Shown here: piece after piece, positions 1-5,674 of the stretch
Numbering within the stretch: position 1 is the stretch's first letter
How the letters are laid out: each line of letters opens with the position of its first letter
Source of the DNA: Dehalococcoidia bacterium UBA2160
GTDB lineage: Bacteria; Chloroflexota; Dehalococcoidia; Lucifugimonadales; UBA1123
DNA: 7,795 nt
Assembly (NCBI GenBank): GCA_002328865.1
Contig: DCWO01000132.1
Span: 1-7,795, forward strand
Direction: 5' to 3'
The notes under the pieces: model-generated
Seen by the model: the letters and a program-made list of their open reading frames with translations, nothing else
Told to the model about the DNA's origin: nothing
The model's database searches: none
Made by a program: the position numbers and the translations under genes

Positions 1-393
1 TGTACAATCATCAACTCAGAGAGCTCGCGATATCAGCTCAAAGTCTCCATTAACTTTCCGTCCCATTTAGGCCGACAGCCAACACTCGGCATGTTGAGCT
101 TCGCTTCGCTGGGTGTCCTTCTCGGGTCGTTGCTGTCGACGGCCCGAGCCGCTCAGGGAGCGGGCCTCTTGCTCTTCTTCGTCATGTGGATCATCTCCGG
201 CGCCGGGCCTCCGGAGGCGGTTCTCGGCGACACGATGACGCTTATCGCTGACGCATTGCCCCTCAAGCACGTCACGACGTTGTTGCAGGATCCTTGGATC
301 GGCCTCGGTTGGAACGCTGCCGAAATGGTCATCGTGACCGGCGTCTTTGTGGCATCAGCTCTCCTATCGCTTCGTTTCTTCCGGTGGGAGTGA
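1..393 (+). CDS. ABC-2 type transporter permease, C-terminal part (5' end outside window)
   Basis: The frame is open from the first base to the TGA at 391-393, giving 130 residues. From residue 31 (ATG at 91) the protein looks like the end of an ABC-2 permease. A helix ends in a short LLSTARAAQG-type turn, a second hydrophobic helix runs into SGAGPPEAV (the family's conserved small-residue/proline stretch after the penultimate helices), a polar segment ends in LPLKHVTTLLQDPWIG, and a last membrane helix ends in RFFRWE. In the family this subunit forms the membrane pore and pairs with an ATP-binding subunit, usually encoded just upstream and here outside the window. Its job would be export of a drug, lipid or polysaccharide, but the substrate cannot be told. 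Oddity: the first roughly 20 residues are hydrophilic, where family members usually have a membrane helix. The gene may be divergent or damaged upstream, and the ATG at 91 is probably not the true start. Confidence 0.75.
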   Translation, partial: CTIINSESSRYQLKVSINFPSHLGRQPTLGMLSFASLGVLLGSLLSTARAAQGAGLLLFFVMWIISGAGPPEAVLGDTMTLIADALPLKHVTTLLQDPWIGLGWNAAEMVIVTGVFVASALLSLRFFRWE

Positions 394-406
394 GGATTCC
401 GACGTA

Positions 407-477
407 GATGGATCGACTCCGTACACGGCGCCCGGTTAACTCCGACTGCCGTCGTACAGCCCCGAGCCCGATCCATC
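407..477. repeat. Imperfect inverted repeat between permease and amidohydrolase genes
   Basis: GATGGATCG at 407-415 is perfectly repeated in inverted form (CGATCCATC) at 469-477. Inside these arms, GTACACGGC (421-429) and GCCGTCGTAC (449-458) can pair with one bulge. The resulting long imperfect hairpin begins 14 nt after the permease stop. No T-run follows on the + strand, so it is not a textbook intrinsic terminator. It could still stop or stabilise the permease transcript, or be a binding site upstream of the next gene. Confidence 0.4.
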
Positions 478-517
478 GGAGCATCAAGCATCGGGGGAAT
501 TCTTTCCTCATCCGGTG

Positions 518-526
518 TGGTACGAT
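518..526 (+). promoter_or_regulatory. Possible extended -10 promoter of the amidohydrolase-oxidase pair
   Basis: TGG at 518-520 directly precedes TACGAT at 521-526, matching the extended -10 pattern TGnTATAAT with four of six hexamer bases. No good -35 element lies 16-18 nt upstream, which an extended -10 can tolerate. Transcription would start near 533 and leave a leader of about 27 nt before the ATG at 560. This is a motif match only. Confidence 0.35.
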
Positions 527-547
527 TGGGCCGCAAAACCCCATGAT

Positions 548-552
548 GGAGG
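548..552 (+). promoter_or_regulatory. Shine-Dalgarno site that sets the amidohydrolase start
   Basis: GGAGG lies 7 nt before the ATG at 560. The same frame is open further upstream, to an ATG-like start at 515, but that start has no comparable ribosome binding site. The 560 start is therefore preferred. Confidence 0.75.
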
Positions 553-559
553 CGTCATC

Positions 560-1582
560 ATGCCATTTGGCGGCAATGACTGGCTCGCACTGACCACCGA
601 ACCGACTCTCGAACCCGAGATCCCGATCTGCGACCCCCACCATCACTTCTGGGATCAGCGCACCGGCCGCATTCCGCACCAGCGCTATCTTCTCGACGAG
701 CTGGCAGCCGACGTGAACAGCGGACACAACGTGCGATCCACGGTGTTCGTCGAGGCGAGATCGATGTACCGCGCGAGCGGACCTGAGGAGATGCGGCCCG
801 TCGGCGAGGTCGAGTTCGTGCAGGGCTTGGCGGCAGCTAGCGCAAGCGGGCTGTACGGTCCGTGCCGGGCCGCGGCGTCCATTGTCGGCCATGCCAACCT
901 GAATCTAGGCGACCGGGTCGAGCCCGTGCTGGAAGCGTTGCGGGCGGCAAGCCCGAGCAGGTTCCGCGGCATCCGGCATTCGGTGACCTGGGACCCGCAT
1001 CCGGAGATTGAGGTCACCTCTGCTCACAGACAGGAAGGTCAACTCGCCAGTGACAACTTCCGCACCGGGGCGCGAGTATTGGCGCGGATGGGCTTGTCAC
1101 TCGAGGGCTGGATGTACTTTCCGCAACTGCCCGAGCTGGCGGACTTCGCCAAAGCCGTCCCCGACCTGACAATCATCCTCAACCACATCGGTGGACTGCT
1201 CCGGGTCGGCCCTTACGCGAACCGGGACGATGTGATGACGGCCTGGCGAAACGGCATCGCGGCCGTCGCGGAATCGCCCAACGTCGTCGTCAAGTTGGGC
1301 GGCATCGGGATGCCCCGCACGGGATTCGACTGGCACGCTCGGGACGTCCCGGCAAGCTCCGAAGAGCTCGCCGAATCCATGGCCCCGCTGATGAACTATT
1401 GCATCGAGCAGTTCGGGCCGGACCGGTGCATGTTCGAGAGCAATTTCCCCGTCGACAAGGTGTCGTACTCCTACAACGTGATGTACAACGCCTTCAAACG
1501 ACTGTCCGGGGGCTACTCCGCGTCGGAGCGCGCCGCCATGTTCCATGACACCGCCGTTCGCGTTTATCGGGTGGAGGCGTGA
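560..1582 (+). CDS. Amidohydrolase family 2 (TIM-barrel, lactonase-like) protein
   Basis: The 340-residue product is a predicted cytoplasmic TIM-barrel hydrolase of the amidohydrolase-2 / COG3618 type. That group includes lactonases such as L-fuconolactonase and 2-pyrone-4,6-dicarboxylate lactonase, and also decarboxylases. The N-terminus carries the strand-1 HxH motif as DPHHHFWD (residues 25-32; H27 and H29). FRGIRH follows at 135-140, LNHIGG (H209) at 208-212, VVVKLGG at 242-248, and the strand-8 motif CMFESNFPVD at 290-299. In many members the strand-8 motif reads SD; here it reads SN (N295), with an Asp three residues later. Length is normal for the family and no signal peptide is seen. 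It lies 72 nt upstream of the FMN oxidase gene on the same strand, so the two are probably co-transcribed and may act in sequence on a lactone or hydroxy acid. The fold and family are secure; the substrate is unknown. Confidence 0.9.
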   Translation: MPFGGNDWLALTTEPTLEPEIPICDPHHHFWDQRTGRIPHQRYLLDELAADVNSGHNVRSTVFVEARSMYRASGPEEMRPVGEVEFVQGLAAASASGLYGPCRAAASIVGHANLNLGDRVEPVLEALRAASPSRFRGIRHSVTWDPHPEIEVTSAHRQEGQLASDNFRTGARVLARMGLSLEGWMYFPQLPELADFAKAVPDLTIILNHIGGLLRVGPYANRDDVMTAWRNGIAAVAESPNVVVKLGGIGMPRTGFDWHARDVPASSEELAESMAPLMNYCIEQFGPDRCMFESNFPVDKVSYSYNVMYNAFKRLSGGYSASERAAMFHDTAVRVYRVEA

Positions 1583-1654
1583 CGCCCGAACGCGAACGAA
1601 GACAAGCTGTAAGCACGCCCGCTGTAAAACGCGCGGCGAAACCGAGGAGGATAC

Positions 1655-2731
1655 ATGACATCTGAATATGTGAGCAACGAAGAGATCGTCCAGGCAGCTC
1701 GACGGAACCTGCCTCAGGGAGCCTGGGATTTCGTGTCCGGCGCCTCTGAGTCGGAAACGACCCAGCGCCGGAACCGATTGGCGTTCGACCGAATCGCGTT
1801 TCGCCCCAGGGTGCTCAGGGACGTGTCTCACGTCGACACGTCGACGGAGTTCCTCGGCGAAAGCCTGCGAATCCCGGTCATGCTGGCGCCCGTGGGCGGA
1901 CTGCAGAACTTCACGCCGGAAGGCGCTGCGGCATCGACCAAAGCCGCGGCGGAGTTCGGCATCATGCACGTCCTGAGTTCGGTCACGGAGCCGACTCTTG
2001 AAGACACCGCCTCGGCCGTCGATTATCCGAAGATGTTCCAGCTCTATCTACACGGCGATTGGGAGTGGACTGTAGGCCAGATCGCCAGGATAAAAGAAGC
2101 CGGATTCAAAGCCCTGTGCATCACGGTCGACACCGCCAGCTACAGCCGGAGAGAGAGGCCGTTGCTGGGCCGGACGACTCCTGTTACGGTCCGCGACCCG
2201 TCCGCAAGGTCCCATCAAGCTTCCGTGACCTGGGAGACAATCGACCGAATCAAAGATGAGGCTGGCTTACCGCTCATGCTCAAGGGCATCGCGACGGCCG
2301 AGGATGCCGCCATCGCCACAGAGCACGGCATCGACGTCGTGTGGGTGTCGAATCACGGTGGACGCCAGTTGGACCACGGTTTGGGCACGATGGACATGCT
2401 CGGGGAGATCGTCGATGCGGTCGACGGCAAAGCCGAAATCGTTTTGGACGGCGGGGTGCAGCGAGGCGGCGACATCGCGAAGGCTGTCGCACTCGGGGTC
2501 AAAGCCGTGGCAATCGGAAAGATGCAGGTTTGGGGCCTGGGAGCAAACGGCCAGGCGGGACTGGTACGCCTGCTGGAGATTCTCGAAGAAGAGCTCACCG
2601 TCGCGATGGGTTTGCTGGGGACGCCGTCCATTGGCGACATCACCTCGGACTACGTATGCGAGGCGGAGCCGGTTACGTCGCCGCACGAGATGAGCTCGTG
2701 GGTGAACATGCCCGTCAGCAGGATCATGTAG
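1655..2731 (+). CDS. FMN-dependent alpha-hydroxy-acid oxidase/dehydrogenase family protein
   Basis: The 358-residue protein aligns along its length with glycolate oxidase / L-lactate dehydrogenase flavoproteins, which oxidise 2-hydroxy acids to 2-keto acids. Visible landmarks are RPRVLRDVS (50-58), the LAPV segment (77-80; usually AP-T), MFQLYLHGD (127-135; Q129, Y131), ITVDT (156-160), SRRERP (R166), the FMN-contacting K210, and VSNHGGRQLD (231-240) with catalytic-base H234 and substrate Arg R237. DGGVQRGGD follows at 265-273 and AIGK at 286-289. Departures from spinach glycolate oxidase: F26 where Tyr24 binds substrate, V80 for Thr78, Q269 for Arg289 and K289 for Arg309 (both FMN-binding). 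The D159-K210 stretch is about 22 residues shorter than in glycolate oxidase, which trims active-site loop 4. GAGGAGG at 1644-1650, 4 nt before ATG, supports the start. It follows the amidohydrolase gene by 72 nt and faces the SDR gene tail to tail. The family is sure; substrate and electron acceptor are not. Confidence 0.93.
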   Translation: MTSEYVSNEEIVQAARRNLPQGAWDFVSGASESETTQRRNRLAFDRIAFRPRVLRDVSHVDTSTEFLGESLRIPVMLAPVGGLQNFTPEGAAASTKAAAEFGIMHVLSSVTEPTLEDTASAVDYPKMFQLYLHGDWEWTVGQIARIKEAGFKALCITVDTASYSRRERPLLGRTTPVTVRDPSARSHQASVTWETIDRIKDEAGLPLMLKGIATAEDAAIATEHGIDVVWVSNHGGRQLDHGLGTMDMLGEIVDAVDGKAEIVLDGGVQRGGDIAKAVALGVKAVAIGKMQVWGLGANGQAGLVRLLEILEEELTVAMGLLGTPSIGDITSDYVCEAEPVTSPHEMSSWVNMPVSRIM

Positions 2732-2772
2732 GCGGCGTCGCAGCCGTAGCGCGGACCTTAAATCAACGAGGC

Positions 2773-3573
2773 CTAGTTCGGAGCGCTGGTGAGCAGGAAT
2801 CCCCCGTCCACGGGGAGGACGACTCCGGTCACGAACCTGGCCTCGTCGCTCGCCAGGAACACCGCGGCCCACGCGATGTCCCACCCTTCGCCCTCCGTCG
2901 GGAGCGGCGTCGACGTTTGTCGCATCTCTCGCATGGCGCCTGCCCCGGAGGCGACCCTTGGGGTCCACATCAGCCCGGGCATGATGCAGTTTACGCGTAT
3001 GTTGTCGGGGGCGTGGTCGAGCGCCATCGCCTGGGTCAGACCAACGACCGCCGCCTTGTTCACTGTATACGGCGCCGAGGATGCTCCAGCCTTGGGCCTG
3101 AGTGCGGTGACCGACGACACGTTGGTGATCGACCCGCCGCCCGCAGACTTCATGTGAGGCACCGAGTACCGGCTCATGTGGATCATGCTCATCACGTTGA
3201 TCGACGTGCTTCGCTGCCAGTCTTCCTCGGTGGCTTCCACGACGCTTCCTCGGACGCTGCCGCCACCAACGTTGTTGTGCAGCAGATGCAACGCTCCGTA
3301 CGTTTCCACGGCAGTCTTCACGGCTCGCTCGCAGTCGTCGGCGTTCGTGACGTCGGCGACCACAGACGTAGCCTGACCGCCGTCGGCCCCGATTGCGGCT
3401 TTGGTCGCGTCCATCCACTCGGAGACCGCGTCGACAAGCACCAGGCGAGCCCCTTCGCGCGCCATGAGGATTGCCGTTGCGGCGCCGTTGCCGACGCCCT
3501 GGCCGCCGTGGGTGCCCGCGCCGCTCACGATCGCCACCCTGCCGTCGAGTCTGAGGTTGTCTCGTCTGTCCAT
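2773..3573 (-). CDS. SDR family NAD(P)-dependent oxidoreductase
   Basis: The 266-residue product is a classical-length short-chain dehydrogenase/reductase, expected to act in the cytoplasm on an alcohol, sugar or ketone. The nucleotide-binding loop reads SGAGTHGGQGVGNG (17-30), four residues longer than the standard TGxxxGxG. Similar stretched loops occur in one SDR subgroup. D48 closes strand 2 (LVLVDAV), which favours NAD over NADP. ADVTN (73-77), HNNVGG (99-104, the NNAG motif), N126, S154 in NVSS, and Y169xxxK173 give the full Asn-Ser-Tyr-Lys catalytic set. VPG-type IMPGLMWTP (197-205) and PVDGG (255-258) complete the fold. The ATG at 3571-3573 is chosen because GAGGG (3579-3583) sits 5 nt upstream and the SDR fold begins at once. 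An in-frame upstream extension is arginine-rich and non-homologous. It is the second gene after the PPC protein (32 nt gap), so the two are probably one transcript. Confidence 0.93.
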   Translation of the reverse strand: MDRRDNLRLDGRVAIVSGAGTHGGQGVGNGAATAILMAREGARLVLVDAVSEWMDATKAAIGADGGQATSVVADVTNADDCERAVKTAVETYGALHLLHNNVGGGSVRGSVVEATEEDWQRSTSINVMSMIHMSRYSVPHMKSAGGGSITNVSSVTALRPKAGASSAPYTVNKAAVVGLTQAMALDHAPDNIRVNCIMPGLMWTPRVASGAGAMREMRQTSTPLPTEGEGWDIAWAAVFLASDEARFVTGVVLPVDGGFLLTSAPN

Positions 3574-3605
3574 GGTCGCCCTCGGTTTCCAGTGATGCGG
3601 ATTCG

Positions 3606-4013
3606 CTAGCTGGCGTCTTGATCGTGCTCGAGTATCTGAAGGTACATGAATGCACCGGTGAGGATGGTCGCTTCGTCGCAATGGCCGCCGATGAGCTCGC
3701 CCGAAGGCTTGGCGACCGCAATATGGATGTGAGTACGAATCTCGCCCTCGGGCAATGGTTGAACGTAGCCTTCCGCGCTCACGATCTCCATGATCTCGTC
3801 GACGTCGTGCCATTGAAACTCGGTTCGAGCGTCTTCGCGCTCGCAGATGTTGCGAAGACGCAGGTTCGAAACGCTGCCGATGCATGATGTGATGATCGCC
3901 GACCGAATTCCTTCGGAACGCGCAAAGGCATCGAGGTCAGCGACAAGCGACTCGCCCGGCGCGAACCGGCGATAGATCACCTTTTTTGGCGTGGCTTCCC
4001 AGGTTTCGTTCAT
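3606..4013 (-). CDS. PPC (DUF296, plants-and-prokaryotes-conserved) domain protein
   Basis: The 135-residue protein is a single PPC/DUF296 domain. Typical marks are FAPGESLVADLDAFARSEGI (17-36), the IITSCIGSV turn (40-48), THIHIAV (94-100) and GELIGGH (105-111). H95, H97 and H111 match the three-histidine metal site described for bacterial PPC proteins, which form trimers. In plants the domain accompanies AT-hook DNA-binding proteins. The role of stand-alone bacterial versions is not established, and no DNA-binding segment is present here. The ATG at 4011-4013 is chosen because the purine-rich GGAGGG (4019-4024) lies 5 nt upstream. A TTG at 4131-4133 in the same frame would add 40 residues not seen in the domain. 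It sits 32 nt upstream of the SDR gene and downstream of a promoter-like sequence at 4105-4133, so it likely leads a two-gene operon. It may bind a metabolite or help the SDR reaction, but that is inference. Confidence 0.88.
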   Translation of the reverse strand: MNETWEATPKKVIYRRFAPGESLVADLDAFARSEGIRSAIITSCIGSVSNLRLRNICEREDARTEFQWHDVDEIMEIVSAEGYVQPLPEGEIRTHIHIAVAKPSGELIGGHCDEATILTGAFMYLQILEHDQDAS

Positions 4014-4104
4014 CCGACCCCTCCGAACGCTGGATTGCGTCTGTTCCGGAAGCTGCTCAGGCCGATCGTCTCGCCCGGGAATTGCTCGACGTTCGACAAT
4101 GGCA

Positions 4105-4133
4105 ATGGTAGGTCCACTGCCGAACTCCGTCAA
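4105..4133 (-). promoter_or_regulatory. Sigma70-like promoter for the PPC-SDR pair
   Basis: Read on the minus strand, TTGACG (4128-4133) is followed after exactly 17 nt by TACCAT (4105-4110), matching five and four of six consensus bases. Transcription would begin near 4098, giving an 85-nt leader before the PPC start at 4013. It lies in the 183-nt gap after the GNAT gene, so the pair could be expressed independently of GNAT. Confidence 0.5.
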
Positions 4134-4196
4134 CCGCCAGCCTGATCTGCGAGACCCTTCGCGGTCATCGCGACAAATGCACGACCGCGTCTTGAG

Positions 4197-4784
4197 TCAT
4201 TCTGCGTTTGCCTGCGAATCGAGACCACGCAGCGCGAGCCACTCGTCTTTGAGGATGGCGTATTGGAACTCGTCGCCCCACCTGCCTTTGAACCAGATGT
4301 TCTCGATGAAATGGCCCTCCCTGCGCATGCCCAGCCGTTCCAGCAACGCAACCGAGGCATCGTTCTCGCAATCGGTGACCGCGACGACGCGGTGGAGATT
4401 CAGCTCCGTGAACACGTAGTCGAGGACGCTCGACACGGCTTCGGCGGCGAAACCGGCGCCTTGATGCTCAGGAGCAAGCGTGACGCCTATCTCAGCCTGG
4501 CGCCAATCTTCGTCCTTAATCTTCAGGTAGCAGTCTCCGATCAGTTCGCCGGTTGAGTTCATCTCGACGGCAAACTGGAAACCTTGGCCGGCGACACCGG
4601 GCTGTCGACTCATCTGCTCTTGGATGAAGTCCGAAGCTTCTTGCCTGTCGATCGAGTCCCAGATTTGGTATCTGGACACCTCGGGGTCGTTGCGATGTGC
4701 GAGGAAGGGCTCCAGGTCTGAATCTCTGAAATGTCGCAACACCAGTCGCTTGGACTTCAGGATGTCGAATTCGGACCGGTCCAT
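4197..4784 (-). CDS. GNAT family N-acetyltransferase (RimJ/RimL-like)
   Basis: The 195-residue protein is a single GNAT domain of the RimJ/RimL/SpeG-like group, which transfers acetyl from acetyl-CoA to an amino group on a protein N-terminus or small molecule. It opens with TKRLxLR-like SKRLVLRHFRDSDLEPFLAH (11-30). ELIGDCYL (80-87) forms a core strand and IGVTLAPEHQGAGFAAEA (99-116) contains the acetyl-CoA pyrophosphate loop QGAGFA. The C-terminal signature LERLGMRREGHFIENIWFKG (148-167) followed by GDEFQYAILKDEW (170-182) is complete. The ATG at 4782-4784 has AGGGAG 9 nt upstream. A TTG six codons earlier is in frame but would overlap that site. It is on the same strand as the PPC-SDR pair, 183 nt upstream, with a separate promoter between, so a functional link is not required. 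The acceptor substrate is unknown. Confidence 0.92.
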   Translation of the reverse strand: MDRSEFDILKSKRLVLRHFRDSDLEPFLAHRNDPEVSRYQIWDSIDRQEASDFIQEQMSRQPGVAGQGFQFAVEMNSTGELIGDCYLKIKDEDWRQAEIGVTLAPEHQGAGFAAEAVSSVLDYVFTELNLHRVVAVTDCENDASVALLERLGMRREGHFIENIWFKGRWGDEFQYAILKDEWLALRGLDSQANAE

Positions 4785-5155
4785 TCGTCGATGCTCCCTC
4801 AATATGTTGCTGGCAACGCGATTGGGCCGGATCGATGTGTTCGTCCCGGCGCCTCCGCTCTCTCTTGTTCGCCTAATTCTACCTGTCCACGCCTGGAGAA
4901 TGCGCCACGATCCACTTCGACTTGAAAATGGAACTAAACGCAGCCCTCGAGCGTCTAAATATACAAGAGCAACTTAACAGAGCCGCGGGATCCACCAGTC
5001 ATAGCAAACACTTCGTACGGCGAAAGGCGGACTCATCGCTCGGTCTGATAGACGATCCGGAATCAACCGCGCCGACGATGTCGGATTTACTGATTCACAA
5101 ATACGATGGAAGACAGAGAGAATCGCAAGATTCGATTTTGAGAGGAGCCAAGTTC
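4785..5155. other. 371-nt divergent intergenic region between GNAT and FHA genes
   Basis: No gene is supported here. A + strand frame is open from a TTG at 4922 into the FHA gene (78 extra codons). It uses many AGA, ATA, TTA and CTA codons unlike the neighbouring genes, lacks a ribosome binding site at 4922, 4928 or 5078, and encodes no recognisable domain. For the minus-strand GNAT gene, TAGAAT at 4876-4881 matches five of six -10 bases, but no good -35 is seen. No convincing promoter for the FHA gene was found by eye, and there is no strong hairpin. Confidence 0.5.
5143..5147 (+). promoter_or_regulatory. Shine-Dalgarno site that sets the FHA protein start
   Basis: AGGAG sits 8 nt before the ATG at 5156. 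None of the earlier in-frame starts (TTG 4922, ATG 4928, ATG 5078) has a purine-rich site at usable distance. The FHA fold also begins directly after 5156, so the short form is preferred. Confidence 0.75.
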
Positions 5156-5539
5156 ATGCTAGCAATCACGCACCCGCATCTGATGATCAACGGCGGCATC
5201 TGGGACGGTTTGACGATTCAGTTGACCCTCCGCCCCTTGGTCATCGGACGGCACTCAACAAGCGACGTCATCGTCGATGAACCCACCGTGTCTCGACAGC
5301 ACGCCATCATCGTGGAAACCCCGCGCGGCTTCGCAATCCGTGACCTGGATTTCGCCAACGGAACCTACGTGAACGACCGCAACCTCGGCTCCAGGGAGCA
5401 TCTCCTGAAGAGCGGACACAGGATTCGACTGGCCGCCAGCCGGATCACGCTGGCCGTCAGAAACGGCGCCGCTGAGCACATCGTCGTGGACGCGCCCTCG
5501 GTGGACGAGCATCGTGTAGCGACCGCGACTCCAGCGTAG
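5156..5539 (+). CDS. Small stand-alone FHA domain protein
   Basis: The 127-residue product is essentially one forkhead-associated domain, a module that binds phosphothreonine peptides and often partners Ser/Thr kinases. The core motifs are in order: LVIGR (28-32, conserved G31 and R32), SDVIVDEPTVSRQH (36-49, with S46, R47 and H49), RDLDFANGTYVN (62-73, with N68-G69-T70) and LKSGHRIRL (84-92). The phosphate-contacting Arg, Ser and Asn positions are present. The usual StNGT reads FANGT, and the usual GD before the last strands reads GH. There is no membrane helix, kinase or second domain, so it is likely a small cytoplasmic adaptor. A polar tail of about 25 residues follows the domain. No kinase or phosphatase gene lies in the window. 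A hairpin (5540-5594) starts right after the stop codon. The partner is unknown. Confidence 0.88.
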   Translation: MLAITHPHLMINGGIWDGLTIQLTLRPLVIGRHSTSDVIVDEPTVSRQHAIIVETPRGFAIRDLDFANGTYVNDRNLGSREHLLKSGHRIRLAASRITLAVRNGAAEHIVVDAPSVDEHRVATATPA

Positions 5540-5594
5540 CCGTTGACATCCGGCGAGACGAGCGAAACCCGTCTTGCGCGTCTCGAGGCAACGG
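5540..5594. repeat. Two-segment inverted repeat directly after the FHA stop codon
   Basis: CCGTTG (5540-5545) pairs with CAACGG (5589-5594), and inside it CGAGACG (5554-5560) pairs with CGTCTCG (5579-5585). This gives a 13-bp stem in two parts around an 18-nt loop, with an internal loop of 8 and 3 nt. It begins one base after the FHA TAG. No T-run follows, so it is more likely an RNA-stabilising or weak/factor-dependent stop structure for the FHA transcript than an intrinsic terminator. Confidence 0.45.
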
Positions 5595-5619
5595 AACTGC
5601 AGCCCGCCCGTATTCAGCC

Positions 5620-5652
5620 GAAAACAAAACGCCCCGGCGCGGCCGGGGCGTT
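5620..5652 (-). terminator. Intrinsic terminator of the SRPBCC gene
   Basis: A perfect 11-bp stem (5628-5638 with 5642-5652) with a GCG loop and a very GC-rich core is followed, on the minus strand, by TTTTGTTTTC (complement of 5620-5629). It lies 22 nt past the SRPBCC stop codon, the right place for a rho-independent terminator. On the + strand the hairpin is followed by only TTCACTG, so it may also slow transcription from the FHA gene but is not an ideal stop in that direction. Confidence 0.9.
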
Positions 5653-5674
5653 CACTGTGAGTTGAACTAGATGA

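Noticed and set aside
1097..1969. 290-codon minus-strand open frame across the amidohydrolase and FMN oxidase genes
   Set aside because: It covers the 3' part of one real gene and the 5' part of another with no recognisable domain.
1655..2731. Identity as MftD of a mycofactocin cluster
   Set aside because: The N-terminal region and substrate motifs follow ordinary hydroxy-acid oxidases, and no mycofactocin genes (MftA, MftB, MftC) are nearby.
2732..2772. Terminator between the convergent FMN oxidase and SDR genes
   Set aside because: Only a 4-bp stem can be drawn and there is no T-run in either direction. Any terminator there is not visible.
2267..3721. 484-codon minus-strand open frame and the 422-codon + strand frame at 2341-3609
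   Set aside because: Both overlap the FMN oxidase and SDR genes in other frames, have Arg/Gly/His-rich low-complexity translations and no domain. They are shadows of real GC-rich genes.
4014..4133. N-terminal extension of the PPC protein to a TTG at 4131-4133
   Set aside because: The extension overlaps a good promoter, lacks a ribosome binding site of its own and adds residues outside the PPC domain. The ATG at 4013 has a strong site.
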